Shown: positions 1 through 7,583, counted from the stretch's first letter. The stretch: 13,880 nt of DNA from G026625185 sp035256645 (GCA_035256645.1 DATEXU010000276.1:1-13880); one strand, 5' to 3'. Translations and numbers: made by a program. Notes: generated from the letters alone by a model not told the origin.

Positions 1-175
1 CCTCTCCCTGTCCAATATCCACGGTTATGGGAACAATCTCTTTGGCTTTATATACCCGCCTGAGCAAAGCTACCGCCAGAGAAGAATCCAAACCCCCAGA
101 ATACGCCAAGGCTACTTTTTTAACTTTCGGCACCGGGGTTGCATTAATTTTATCGATTATCGTTTTGATGCTCAT
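1..175 (-). CDS. argG: Argininosuccinate synthase, N-terminal fragment (cut by window edge)
   Basis: The first 58 codons are present and the rest lies beyond base 1. The product joins citrulline and aspartate with ATP hydrolysis to make argininosuccinate, the penultimate step of arginine synthesis, in the cytoplasm. The visible part has the PP-loop ATP pyrophosphatase motif AYSGGLDSS around residues 25-33, followed by a strand ending VDIGQGE, which is the ArgG version of this fold (family consensus TVDVGQGE). There are about 20 residues before the PP-loop strand, a short N-terminal extension. The ATG at 175 is preceded by GGAGAG five bases upstream, a good ribosome binding site. Another PP-loop enzyme is possible but the VDIGQGE segment makes ArgG much the best fit. 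Confidence 0.85.
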   Translation of the reverse strand, partial: MSIKTIIDKINATPVPKVKKVALAYSGGLDSSLAVALLRRVYKAKEIVPITVDIGQGE

Positions 176-266
176 TGTGACTCTCCATATTTTTCCAAGG
201 TTAAAAATTTATTAATAATTGAAAGAAAGCATTGCTTTTAGCAAAAGAGACATGATTTTGCAAGAA

Positions 267-296
267 AAAATATCATAAATTCTTGAGCCAAGTCAA
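267..296 (-). promoter_or_regulatory. Possible sigma70 promoter for argG
   Basis: On the minus strand TTGACT (296-291) is followed after 18 bases by TATTTT (272-267). The -35 box lies just inside the gap after the opgH stop codon, and the leader to the argG start would be about 85 bases. The -10 box is imperfect (4 of 6), so this is a weak call. I saw no convincing terminator between opgH and argG, so read-through from the opg operon is also possible. Confidence 0.3.
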
Positions 297-298
297 AG

Positions 299-2410
299 CT
301 AAAGAGAATTCCTCTTTGGGGGAAACCCCCACTTTTGCGCGATCGTGTGGTCAAGGGTTTCCCATAAACGCTCGTGAAGTTGGAGAAGACACTGAGGATC
401 GAGCAAAAGTTCTTTTTTCTCTTTGGGGCTTAAGGTTTTAGGCCCCTGGGTGAGCGCTTTTTCCAGAAGTTCTTGGCGGCGTTTCATTATGGAAGGCATG
501 AGTTTTCGTTTTTTTCCGAGCAAGGATCGATGTAAGGCATTTATATTAGGATCCACCACCGCCCTGGTAAAACCTTCCTTTGCGGAAATTAAAATGGGCG
601 CAAAAGAGGCTTCCTGGTTTTGTGTCATCGTTTGCAGGAGATGGAGTTCCCAAGGAGGATTAATTTCCTCCGGGATGAGAAAGAGGCCCAGCTTTTGAAA
701 AACTTTGCCCAGACTGGTGCTGCTGGATAATACCGAAAGCGGAATCGAAAGGATAAGCGGAACAATAATGGGTGTATTCCACCAGAAAAAAGACCGGTTA
801 ATAAAAAAAAGGACTGTTCCCCAGATTAATCCTAAAACCATCCCGGGTCCATGAAAGCGGATCGCCTCGAGCCAGAACGTCTCGTGTTCGCTCCGTTGCT
901 GCGAAGTCCAGCCAACCTGCCGTCCCACCAGAGTTATAAAAACGAATTTGCTGTGGAAAAGCATCCTGATCGGCGCAAACAGAAAAGAAAAAAATATCTC
1001 TGCCATAACACCCAAAAACAGTTTTATTATTCCCCCGAACTCTCGGGATCGTCTTTGCCGGAAAATTATTAATAGTAAGCTTAAAAATTTTGGCATAAAT
1101 AAAATTATTCCGGTTGACGCTAAGAGGGTTAAAGCCCATTGCGGATGCCAAACCGGCCACGTGGGAAAGAGACTCAGCATGACGGGAAAATAATCAGGCA
1201 CACGAATTACTTCCACAATCGCTTCTGCAGTGCTTAAGCTCAGAAACAAAAACCAAAGGAGCGCGGATACATAAGCCATAGCGCCGTGAAGGAAAAGGGC
1301 TCGGTGGGCAGGGAACAAGCCTTTGGAGAAAAGAAGACGCATATGCTGAATATTCCCCTGGCACCATCGCCGGTCGCGTTTCAACTCTTCCAGCAACGTT
1401 GGGGGCATCTCCTCATAACTGCCTTCAAGGTCGTAGGCTAACCATACCTCCCATCCAGCCCGGCGCATCAACGCTGCTTCTACAAAATCATGACTGAGAA
1501 TATTTCCTCCGAGAGGGGGTTTGCCGGAAAGACGAGGAAGAGAGCAGTGTTTCATGAAAGGGGCAACCCGAATAATGGCATTGTGTCCCCAGAAGAAAGA
1601 GTCCCCCAGCTGGATAAAATTCAGACCTGCTCCAAAAATTGGTCCGTAAACATGATTAGCAAATTGCTGGACCCGGGCAATGGCGCTTTCTCGGTTAACC
1701 CCAAGCGGGGCGGTCTGGAGAATCCCAACGGTTTGATTTCGTTCCATCACCTGAACCATTCGGATCAGGCTGTGACCGGTCATCATGCTGTCCGCATCAA
1801 AAACAATCATATAATGATAGTTCTTGCCCCACCGCCGGCAAAAATCAGCAATATTGCCACTTTTATACTTGAAATTAACCCTTCGGTGCCGGTAAAAAAT
1901 TCGATTAACAGCTCCGAGCGTTTGACATAACTCAGCCCAGGCAGCCTCTTCCTCAACCCAGGTATCAGGATTGGTCGAATCGCTGAGGATAAAAAAGTCG
2001 AAATCTTGCAGTTTTCCGGTTGCTTCAAGAGACTGATAAGTAATCCGCAGACGGGTAAATACCCGTTCAACTTCTTCATTACAGATGGGGATCAGGATTG
2101 CGGTGCGGCCGGAGAGTTCCCCTTGGCGATTGTTCTCTAAGCAGGTAGACGTAATGGCCAAACGATCATACTTACGCATCAAAGTCACAAAACCTGCCGT
2201 TGCCGTCCAGAACCCTATTGAGATCCAGGCAAATAAAGCCCCAAAAACCAGGACCATAGCAACCTCCAACCCGGTAGAGCCTTTATGGGGGAGAATATTA
2301 GACATAAACAAACAAGCAACAACAGTGGTAATAAGGATAAGGGTTATCAAGAAGATACGTCGTATTCGTGAAACCTTTTTCCAGGCAGCATTGTCAAATA
2401 GTTGATTCAT
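299..2410 (-). CDS. opgH: Glucans biosynthesis glucosyltransferase OpgH (MdoH), lacking the N-terminal cytoplasmic region
   Basis: An inner-membrane family 2 glycosyltransferase of 703 residues that builds the beta-1,2-glucan backbone of osmoregulated periplasmic glucans from UDP-glucose and passes it to the periplasm. Two membrane segments (about 17-38 and 48-74) precede the catalytic domain. That domain shows LIPICNEE (106-113), an SD at 143-144, DADS (205-208), SHDF (306-309) and RRWCQGN (347-353), the D, DxD, acceptor-base and (Q/R)xxRW elements of GT2 enzymes. Several further membrane segments follow from about 370 to 570, then a soluble tail. It matches E. coli OpgH closely from the first membrane segment to the tail. 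However, it begins almost at that segment, about 140 residues later than the roughly 850-residue proteobacterial protein. The missing part seems to be encoded by the gene just upstream. GGAGG lies three bases before the ATG, and a 17-bp gap separates it from that gene. Confidence 0.95.
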   Translation of the reverse strand: MNQLFDNAAWKKVSRIRRIFLITLILITTVVACLFMSNILPHKGSTGLEVAMVLVFGALFAWISIGFWTATAGFVTLMRKYDRLAITSTCLENNRQGELSGRTAILIPICNEEVERVFTRLRITYQSLEATGKLQDFDFFILSDSTNPDTWVEEEAAWAELCQTLGAVNRIFYRHRRVNFKYKSGNIADFCRRWGKNYHYMIVFDADSMMTGHSLIRMVQVMERNQTVGILQTAPLGVNRESAIARVQQFANHVYGPIFGAGLNFIQLGDSFFWGHNAIIRVAPFMKHCSLPRLSGKPPLGGNILSHDFVEAALMRRAGWEVWLAYDLEGSYEEMPPTLLEELKRDRRWCQGNIQHMRLLFSKGLFPAHRALFLHGAMAYVSALLWFLFLSLSTAEAIVEVIRVPDYFPVMLSLFPTWPVWHPQWALTLLASTGIILFMPKFLSLLLIIFRQRRSREFGGIIKLFLGVMAEIFFSFLFAPIRMLFHSKFVFITLVGRQVGWTSQQRSEHETFWLEAIRFHGPGMVLGLIWGTVLFFINRSFFWWNTPIIVPLILSIPLSVLSSSTSLGKVFQKLGLFLIPEEINPPWELHLLQTMTQNQEASFAPILISAKEGFTRAVVDPNINALHRSLLGKKRKLMPSIMKRRQELLEKALTQGPKTLSPKEKKELLLDPQCLLQLHERLWETLDHTIAQKWGFPPKRNSL

Positions 2411-2427
2411 GAGCCTCCACTAATAGA

Positions 2428-2925
2428 TTATTTCCAAAGGGTAAGAAGAACGAACAAAAGGATAAGAAAGATAAAAAGGATCAAAAAAATTAACGGCCGG
2501 GAAACAATGGCAGCAGCTCTTTTTAAGGAGCGTACAAGAAAAGTGCGCCAGGGAATTAAATCAATCGCATCCGGAACCATAAAGCCCCGGTTAAGTGGCG
2601 GCATGGAGCTTAGTCCATTCAGATTTTCATGAAGGAACGCGTCTTTTTGGCTGAATGATTCTTTCCTTAAGAGGGAAAGTTGTTTTCTTAAAAGCTCACG
2701 GAGAGCACACATGGCTTCAGGGATGGAGGGGCTTCCGGCGGTATCTCTTCGGTTGCTGCCGGCAAGCCGTAATGCCTCGCGAGTGAACTCCAGAGCTTTT
2801 TCTTCAGGGACATTGAGCGTTTGAAGATAAAGAAAAACTCGGTGAAAAGCTTCCTGCCAGTCCGGGGAAATTAAGTCGGGTTTCCGCTCACACTGAACGG
2901 TGGGGAAACTATCGAGGAGAGACAT
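2428..2925 (-). CDS. Small membrane-anchored protein resembling the N-terminal region of OpgH
   Basis: A 165-residue protein between opgG and opgH. Residues 1-140 are soluble and charged, with helical stretches. Residues 143-164 form one very hydrophobic membrane helix at the C-terminus, giving an N-in tail-anchored layout. Residues 108-136, beginning MPPLNRGFMVPD and running through an IPW to a basic stretch, align without gaps to the region of E. coli OpgH, recalled from memory, that precedes its first membrane segment (MPEATRSSMFPD, then NP and RFW). About 10 of 29 positions are identical. The opgH gene here lacks exactly that region. I infer this is a detached OpgH N-terminal domain with its own anchor. 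The start at 2925 (AGGT upstream, 26 bp after the opgG stop) is preferred over an ATG at 2976 that would overlap opgG and has no clear binding site. No standard gene name is known to me. Confidence 0.8.
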   Translation of the reverse strand: MSLLDSFPTVQCERKPDLISPDWQEAFHRVFLYLQTLNVPEEKALEFTREALRLAGSNRRDTAGSPSIPEAMCALRELLRKQLSLLRKESFSQKDAFLHENLNGLSSMPPLNRGFMVPDAIDLIPWRTFLVRSLKRAAAIVSRPLIFLILFIFLILLFVLLTLWK

Positions 2926-2951
2926 TTTGTGACCTGCTGTTGTTGGTTGTT

Positions 2952-4577
2952 TTATGGCTGATAGGCATAACTCCACGTTTCGGTAAGGACTTTAGCGCCA
3001 TCTTTTAAGAAGGCTCGAAGCTCAAGCGCGGGTTTCTTACCCGTGAGTATTCGTTCCATCAAGCCTTCTTCTTCAAAACGGACTTGAAACACCAACCGCC
3101 ATCCGTTGGTGACTTCGTTTTTTATGATCTGGTGTTCCACCAGCATCGCTCGCGGATCTACCGTAATCACCGCATCGAGTTTCTTTTTTGGAGGAAGCGA
3201 CTCCAGCTTTCCCCCCGCAAAATCAATAATAAATTTCTTCGTAAGATCATCTTTACCTCGTGCAGTTCGAGTTGCAACAGCTCGGCCATCCGGCGGACGG
3301 GCACCTCCGGAGAAATGCCAGCTCATCGTATAAGCAAAAGAAAGCTTCTGGCCCGGTTCTGTTTGAACCGAGGGAACCCAAGAAGCAATAATATTGTTAT
3401 TCCATTCGTTATCCATCGGAATTTGGATGAGTTCGATATGGCCAGCACCCCATGAACCGACTGGGGTGATCCAGGTGCTGGGTCGTTTTTCATAGTGCGC
3501 TTCAAGATCTTGATAGTGATCAAAGTAAAGATCGCGTTGCATAAGCCCAAAACCAATTGGGTTTGTAGCCATAAAGGAATTTATGAGAAGGGTTCGGGGG
3601 TTTTTCAAAGGGCGCCAGAGCCATTCACCAGAGCGTAAAGCGATTATCAATCCATCGGAATCATGAATTTCAGGACGAAAATCATCAGCCGGCCTCATGC
3701 TGGTATTTTCTCCGTAAAAAAACATGCTGGTTAACGGGGCAATGCCGAGCTTTTCTACTTTTTGTCGCATAAACAGGGTGCTTTTTACTTGGATAGAGGT
3801 CTCTTTCCCCGGAACGATAATAAAAGTATACGCCCCGGTTAAGCTTGGACTGTCAAGCAATGCAAAGACCGTCATTTGCTTAGCACCAGGAGACGGTTTT
3901 ACGAGCCAGAATTCTTTAAAGTAAGGAAATTCCTCTCCGTTAGGCAGAGCAGTGTTGATCGCAAGACCTCGGGCGGACAGACCATAATTCTGGTTTTGAG
4001 CAACTGCGCGAAAATAGCTGGCACCAAGGAATACTACGATTTCATCATAATAGGTTTTAGTATTGATCGGGTAATGTAAACGAAACCCAGCAAACCCCAG
4101 GTGAGGCGGAACCTTATCTTGAAAATCGTTTTTGCCATAGTCAAACAAAGCGGGAGAAAACGGGATTTGCTTTACTCCTGAAGGTTCGACGAGATTAATG
4201 GCAACAAGCCGGTTGTAATAAAAACCAGGATGAAAGAACTGGGCAGTAAAGGGAAGTTTTTCTTTTCCCCAAAGAGCTTTTTCCGGTTTAAACCGGATGT
4301 CTCGCCAAGCGCTGTAATTGATTTTTAACAGAAACTCCGGGACCTCTTTTTCAGAAAGTTGAAATGACTGGCGGGCAAGATCACGGGCTTTGGCAACGAC
4401 ATTTTCAAAGGTAAAGGGTTTTTTTACTTTGGGGGCGGTGGCAGATAATGTTGAACCTGGAAAGATTAAAAACCAACCAAGGATAAAAACCATTGGCAAT
4501 GACAAATAAAAGCAAAGGATTTGAAAAATGGAACTTTTCGATAGGAAATTTTTATAACATTGGGAAAAACAATCCAT
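2952..4577 (-). CDS. opgG: Periplasmic glucans biosynthesis protein OpgG (MdoG)
   Basis: A 541-residue secreted protein needed for periplasmic glucan synthesis, thought to act on the nascent beta-1,2-glucan as it leaves OpgH (family MdoG; the paralogue OpgD is a beta-1,2-glucanase). The N-terminus is a long signal peptide: a 17-residue basic n-region, a hydrophobic core at about 18-40 and a likely cleavage after ATA (46-48). The mature part follows E. coli OpgG throughout, with LGFAGFRLHYPINTK, LGASYFRA, YGLSARGLAINTALP, GEEFPYFKEFW, LLDSP, HDSDGL, GEWLWRPL and a closing ETWSYAYQP. The start at 4577 has AAGGTGGAG about nine bases upstream. An ATG at 4649 would add 24 residues but has no binding site. 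It is first in the operon opgG, small anchored protein, opgH, behind a strong promoter at 4691-4718. Confidence 0.93.
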   Translation of the reverse strand: MDCFSQCYKNFLSKSSIFQILCFYLSLPMVFILGWFLIFPGSTLSATAPKVKKPFTFENVVAKARDLARQSFQLSEKEVPEFLLKINYSAWRDIRFKPEKALWGKEKLPFTAQFFHPGFYYNRLVAINLVEPSGVKQIPFSPALFDYGKNDFQDKVPPHLGFAGFRLHYPINTKTYYDEIVVFLGASYFRAVAQNQNYGLSARGLAINTALPNGEEFPYFKEFWLVKPSPGAKQMTVFALLDSPSLTGAYTFIIVPGKETSIQVKSTLFMRQKVEKLGIAPLTSMFFYGENTSMRPADDFRPEIHDSDGLIIALRSGEWLWRPLKNPRTLLINSFMATNPIGFGLMQRDLYFDHYQDLEAHYEKRPSTWITPVGSWGAGHIELIQIPMDNEWNNNIIASWVPSVQTEPGQKLSFAYTMSWHFSGGARPPDGRAVATRTARGKDDLTKKFIIDFAGGKLESLPPKKKLDAVITVDPRAMLVEHQIIKNEVTNGWRLVFQVRFEEEGLMERILTGKKPALELRAFLKDGAKVLTETWSYAYQP

Positions 4578-4690
4578 CCTTTTTTTCTCCACCTTAATTA
4601 TCCTTCGCAAAAAAAACAAAAAGGTTAGTTTTCGATTAATTATTTGCATGAAGTTTTGTTTGTTTTATTGCGTCTTTTATAAAAAGAATA

Positions 4691-4718
4691 ATTATACATG
4701 GTATTAGGATAAAATCAA
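4691..4718 (-). promoter_or_regulatory. Sigma70-type promoter of the opgG-opgH operon
   Basis: On the minus strand TTGATT (4718-4713) is followed after 16 bases by a perfect TATAAT (4696-4691). Transcription would begin near 4684, leaving a leader of about 107 bases to the preferred opgG start at 4577. An inverted repeat centred near 4760 lies just upstream of the -35 box and could be an operator. This is the best-formed promoter in the left half of the window. Confidence 0.7.
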
Positions 4719-4742
4719 GCAAGGCTTTGTGTAATTTTTTTC

Positions 4743-4778
4743 AACACTTTGAAAATACAGTACTTTTTTCAAGGTGTT
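4743..4778. repeat. Inverted repeat upstream of the opgG promoter, possible operator
   Basis: Arms of 13 bases (4743-4755 and 4766-4778) match at 12 positions around a 10-base centre; the core reads TTGAAAA on one side and TTTTCAA on the other. Neither strand has a run of T after the hairpin, so it does not look like an intrinsic terminator. It lies 25-60 bases upstream of the -35 box of the opgG promoter, where an activator or repressor dimer could bind. The binding protein is unknown. Confidence 0.45.
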
Positions 4779-4851
4779 AAAACATCAGATAAAAGGAAGA
4801 GAAACCGGGTTCTGTTATTAGAAAAAAGTTGATGGGAAAACGGATTATCCT

Positions 4852-4905
4852 CTAATAGAGGCTTAGGCGAGAAACATTAGGAAGAAAATTTTGCAGTGAT
4901 TTCAC
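4852..4905 (-). CDS. Doubtful 17-residue ORF with a strong ribosome binding site
   Basis: On the minus strand AAGGAGG stands three bases before a GTG at 4905, which opens a 17-codon frame ending in TAG at 4852-4854. The peptide would be mildly hydrophobic and basic, and the stop codon falls inside a small 5-bp hairpin. The close spacing and short length make chance a real explanation. If translated it could be a leader peptide upstream of the opg operon, but the opgG promoter lies downstream of it, so a regulatory link is not obvious. Confidence 0.15.
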   Translation of the reverse strand: MKSLQNFLPNVSRLSLY

Positions 4906-5038
4906 AATCCTCCTTAAAGGAAAGATCGGAGACTATAGTTACGCACCACCCGGATCTTGTTTTTTATTTCCCTGGCAATCAAGCTCCTTATCAGGAATTG
5001 TCATGAATGCTTTTTTATCCGGAGACTGCTTAAATTTT

Positions 5039-5611
5039 TTATTTTTTAGAGGGAGGTAGTTGGTCAATGATTATTTTTTGGAGCCAGTAGACAGTCCACC
5101 CAACAAGCATACCCAGAAAAGCCCCGCCTACAATATCACCCGGGAAATGAGCACCCAGGTATATCCGGCTGTAGGAAACCAAAAAAGCCCAGAGGAAAAT
5201 TATTACGGTAAACCATTTTTTTTTCAATACAAAGCTTGTAAACATCGCCACCCCAAAAACGTTAGCTGCATGTGAGGATACAAAGCCATACAGTCCGCCC
5301 CCTTTTTTACCCACCGTATGAACCAGGCAAGAAATGGAAGGATCGTGACAGGGGCGCAGCCGGTGAAAAACTTCTTTGAAGGCGTGGAAAGACACCATGT
5401 CGGTAAGGGTTACGCACACTGCTATAAACAAAAGAACCCATAACCCCTTCCAATGAAATTTCCTAAAAATTAAACACACCGTCAAGAGGTGTAATGGTAA
5501 CCAGACCAGCATTCTGCTAAAATAAGGCATGAGCGTGTCCCAAAAAGGGCAGTGAAAGCCATTTAGGGACAGGAAAAGCTTAATATCAAGGTTATTCAGT
5601 AGTTCAAGCAT
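5039..5611 (-). CDS. PAP2-family membrane phosphatase
   Basis: A 190-residue integral membrane protein of the type 2 phosphatidic acid phosphatase family, with about five or six membrane segments. The three catalytic motifs are present: K79 to R86-P87 (KxxxxxxRP), VSSH at 111-114 in place of the usual PSGH, and SRIYLGAHFPGD at 148-159 (SRxxxxxHxxxD). The catalytic histidines would be H114 and H155. Such enzymes remove phosphate from lipid (di)phosphates such as undecaprenyl diphosphate, phosphatidylglycerol phosphate or lipid A. The sequence does not decide the substrate, though the neighbouring polyprenyl diphosphate synthase makes a polyprenyl phosphate plausible. The binding site before the ATG is weak (AAAAGAA), and a better GGAGGAG lies too far upstream to serve it. 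Confidence 0.88.
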   Translation of the reverse strand: MLELLNNLDIKLFLSLNGFHCPFWDTLMPYFSRMLVWLPLHLLTVCLIFRKFHWKGLWVLLFIAVCVTLTDMVSFHAFKEVFHRLRPCHDPSISCLVHTVGKKGGGLYGFVSSHAANVFGVAMFTSFVLKKKWFTVIIFLWAFLVSYSRIYLGAHFPGDIVGGAFLGMLVGWTVYWLQKIIIDQLPPSKK

Positions 5612-5660
5612 CGGTATTCTTTTTTCGGGATTTTTTCAGAGTTTTCTCCTCCCCACGAGA

Positions 5661-5782
5661 CTGTGTCGTAATACATATTTGGGCACTATTAGGGGCGACC
5701 GGCCGGTCGCCCCTAATACTCGGATATGTGATTACGCAGCCTAAAGGCTGCGGCTACCCTATGTTTTTGAATTGTGACACAG
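5661..5782. repeat. Nested palindromic repeat element (MITE-like)
   Basis: The ends form inverted repeats of 14 bases (5661-5674 and 5769-5782, 11 matching, both with CTGTGTC outermost). Inside is a perfect 30-bp palindrome (5688-5717) made of a G-rich and a C-rich half around GGCC. Its flanks also match in inverted orientation (CGTAAT and ACATAT on each side). A second hairpin, with 7-bp arms GCAGCC-type around TAAA, occupies 5735-5752. There is no coding capacity. The layout suggests a non-autonomous mobile or REP-like element into whose right half a second palindromic unit was inserted. It lies between ispB and the PAP2 gene. Confidence 0.7.
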
Positions 5783-5836
5783 CCTTTTCCCGAAGAGAAA
5801 CAGGATTGCTGGCTCTGACCTGTGGCAAGGGCTTCA

Positions 5837-6811
5837 TTAGTGACGACGGTCTACTACATAATCGGCAATTGCCATCAATGCTTCCTTTGCAGGAGAAGGG
5901 AGAAAGCCTTTTAGTTCTTTTTTTGCTTTAAGCGCGTACTCTCTTGCTCTTTGTGCCGTATATTCTAATCCCTGATAGCGCTTTATTAAATTTAGAATAT
6001 TCGTAAGGAGCTGTTTGGTTAATTTTTCTTTTTTTAAGGCAGAAACAATAAACTCCCGGTCTTCCGGAGCGCTTTTCTGCAAGGTGTGAATAAGCGGGAG
6101 GGTAATTTTCCCTTCTTCCAGGTCTTTTCCGATTGTTTTTCCAAACTCTTCTTCGGTTGAGACATAATCCAGGGTGTCGTCCATAAGCTGATAGGCAATA
6201 CCAAGGTTGTTGCCGAAGTTCTTCATGGCTTTTTCTTTTTTCTGATCAACATTTCCTAAAATAGCGCCGACGTGGCAGGCGGCTTTGATCAAACTCGCGG
6301 TTTTATAGGCAATGGTAGTTAAATATCCCGCCTCATCACAAGCAAGATCGCCTTCTTGCACCAAATCTAATACTTCCCCTTGCGCTAATTTTGTGGTTGC
6401 ATCTGTCAATACCTTAAGCACCCGCCAATTCCGGGTTTGGGCGATCAGGGAAAATGACTGAGCAAAAAACAAATCTCCGATGAGGATACTTGCCTGGTTT
6501 CCCCATAGCGTGTTCGCTGACGTATTTCCTCTCCGGATATTCGCGTTATCGACCACATCGTCATGGAGAAGCGTGGCAGTGTGAATAAATTCCAAAATAC
6601 AGGCGAGTTGAATGTGTCCCTTGCCTTTATATCCGCACAACCGAGCGGACAAGATAAGAAGCAAAGGACGAAAACGCTTGCCGCCACTATTAAGAATATA
6701 CCTCCCCATGGTCGGGACCAGAGCTATTTCCGATTGAATGTTTTTATCCAGCTCTCGTTCTACTGCTTGAAGATCTTGAGCAATCATCCTGTAAACCGAC
6801 TCAATGTTCAT
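5837..6811 (-). CDS. ispB: Long-chain polyprenyl diphosphate synthase (octaprenyl type)
   Basis: A 324-residue soluble trans-prenyltransferase that extends farnesyl diphosphate with isopentenyl diphosphate to make the side chain of a respiratory quinone. It shows GGKRFRP (43-49), the first aspartate-rich motif DDVVD (84-88) followed by the RR at 93-94, and the second motif DDTLD (211-215) with the Gly-Lys region after it. Five residues before the first motif is a small alanine (A79), as in long-chain enzymes rather than farnesyl or geranylgeranyl synthases. It aligns end to end with E. coli IspB; the exact chain length cannot be read. AGAGGA overlaps the comF stop codon and sits six bases before the ATG, so comF and ispB are probably translationally linked. 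Confidence 0.9.
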   Translation of the reverse strand: MNIESVYRMIAQDLQAVERELDKNIQSEIALVPTMGRYILNSGGKRFRPLLLILSARLCGYKGKGHIQLACILEFIHTATLLHDDVVDNANIRRGNTSANTLWGNQASILIGDLFFAQSFSLIAQTRNWRVLKVLTDATTKLAQGEVLDLVQEGDLACDEAGYLTTIAYKTASLIKAACHVGAILGNVDQKKEKAMKNFGNNLGIAYQLMDDTLDYVSTEEEFGKTIGKDLEEGKITLPLIHTLQKSAPEDREFIVSALKKEKLTKQLLTNILNLIKRYQGLEYTAQRAREYALKAKKELKGFLPSPAKEALMAIADYVVDRRH

Positions 6812-6821
6812 TTCTTATCCT

Positions 6822-7583
6822 CTATACTGCGCGGGCGATAACAAATCCATCTACTCGGGAAGCTCCGGATTTTTTCAAAATCCGGGCGCATTCATTCATC
6901 GTTGCTCCTGTTGTGTACACATCATCAAGAAGAAGAATAGATTTTCCTTCCACGGATCGTGGTTCTTTAACCTTAAAAGCGTTTCGCATATTAACTTTTC
7001 TTGCTTTAACGGGTAGGGTTACCTGAGGCAGGGTATGCGCTATCCTTTGCAGGATAGTGGTGTGCAAGGGCAGGTGGTATTTTTTCTTAAGGATATTTCC
7101 TAAAATTACTGTCTGGTTAAATCCTCTTTGCCGAAGACGACTCTTATGGAGCGGTACGGGTATCAGAAGGTCGTAGGAGGAAAAGGTAATCGCATGGTTG
7201 TGCATATGATCAAGTAAGAAGCTAAAAAGATTCACCATGGAAAATTTTTGTTTATATTTAAAATTATGAATAATTGTCTCCAGAGCGCCTTCATATCTGC
7301 CGAGCGCGCGGACGAGATTGAAGGAAGGTTCTTGAGTTAAACAATTGCCGCAGACATGATCACGAGTCGTTTCAGTCAAAAAAGGTTTACCACAGCGCCC
7401 ACAAACGGGGTGGGAAATAAAAGAAATCGAAATGAAGCAATCTTTACATATAAGGCACCCTGCTTGGTATAAGTCCTTAGAGCCACAGAGTAGACAAATA
7501 GGAGGAAACAGGAAATCGAGCGCTAAGGAAATTATTTTAGCTACCCCACCAGTCCAAAAGCGTGGTAATTGGTTTCTCTTCAT
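6822..7583 (-). CDS. comF: ComF family phosphoribosyltransferase-like protein
   Basis: About 253 residues from the ATG at 7583. The N-terminal part has zinc-ribbon cysteine pairs (C30/C33, C43/C46/C49, C61/C64, C78/C81) right after the typical LDFLFPPICLLCG opening. The C-terminal part is a type I phosphoribosyltransferase fold with the PRPP loop LLLDDVYTTGAT (217-228). In naturally transformable bacteria ComF helps move single-stranded DNA inward; in most genomes, as here, no other competence genes are nearby. The start is uncertain: the only canonical start near the family's N-terminus is the ATG at 7583, which overlaps the end of rsfS by 47 bp and lacks a clear binding site. Family length would suit a start near 7530-7535, where only ATA and ATT codons occur. 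The gene ends 10 bp before ispB. Confidence 0.88.
   Translation of the reverse strand: MKRNQLPRFWTGGVAKIISLALDFLFPPICLLCGSKDLYQAGCLICKDCFISISFISHPVCGRCGKPFLTETTRDHVCGNCLTQEPSFNLVRALGRYEGALETIIHNFKYKQKFSMVNLFSFLLDHMHNHAITFSSYDLLIPVPLHKSRLRQRGFNQTVILGNILKKKYHLPLHTTILQRIAHTLPQVTLPVKARKVNMRNAFKVKEPRSVEGKSILLLDDVYTTGATMNECARILKKSGASRVDGFVIARAV

Larger units (their letters stand above)
4650..5038. other. Gene-poor stretch between the PAP2 gene and the opg operon
   Basis: About 390 bases, 460 if opgG begins at 4577. It holds the opgG promoter (4691-4718), the inverted repeat (4743-4778) and a doubtful 17-codon ORF (4852-4905, minus). A short hairpin, CCTCT-AAT-AGAGG, lies at about 4849-4861 over that ORF's stop codon. 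I see no conserved protein, no tRNA, no recognisable riboswitch and no clear intrinsic terminator for the PAP2 gene. The spacing suggests the opg genes form a separate transcription unit. Confidence 0.6.

Noticed and set aside
27..215. A 62-codon plus-strand frame with a hydrophobic C-terminus.
   Set aside because: It is antisense to the argG start, which has a PP-loop motif and a good ribosome binding site.
798..1160. A 120-codon minus-strand frame inside opgH, and several plus-strand frames over 423-1930.
   Set aside because: They are shadows of opgH, which is well supported across its whole length, and show no domain or codon pattern of their own.
2926..2976. The longer start (ATG at 2976) for the gene between opgG and opgH.
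   Set aside because: It would overlap the opgG end by 25 bp without a binding site; the ATG at 2925 has AGGT upstream and a natural spacing.
5688..5717. The perfect 30-bp palindrome as an intrinsic terminator.
   Set aside because: No T-run follows on either strand, and it is embedded in a larger inverted-repeat element, so a repeat origin explains it better.
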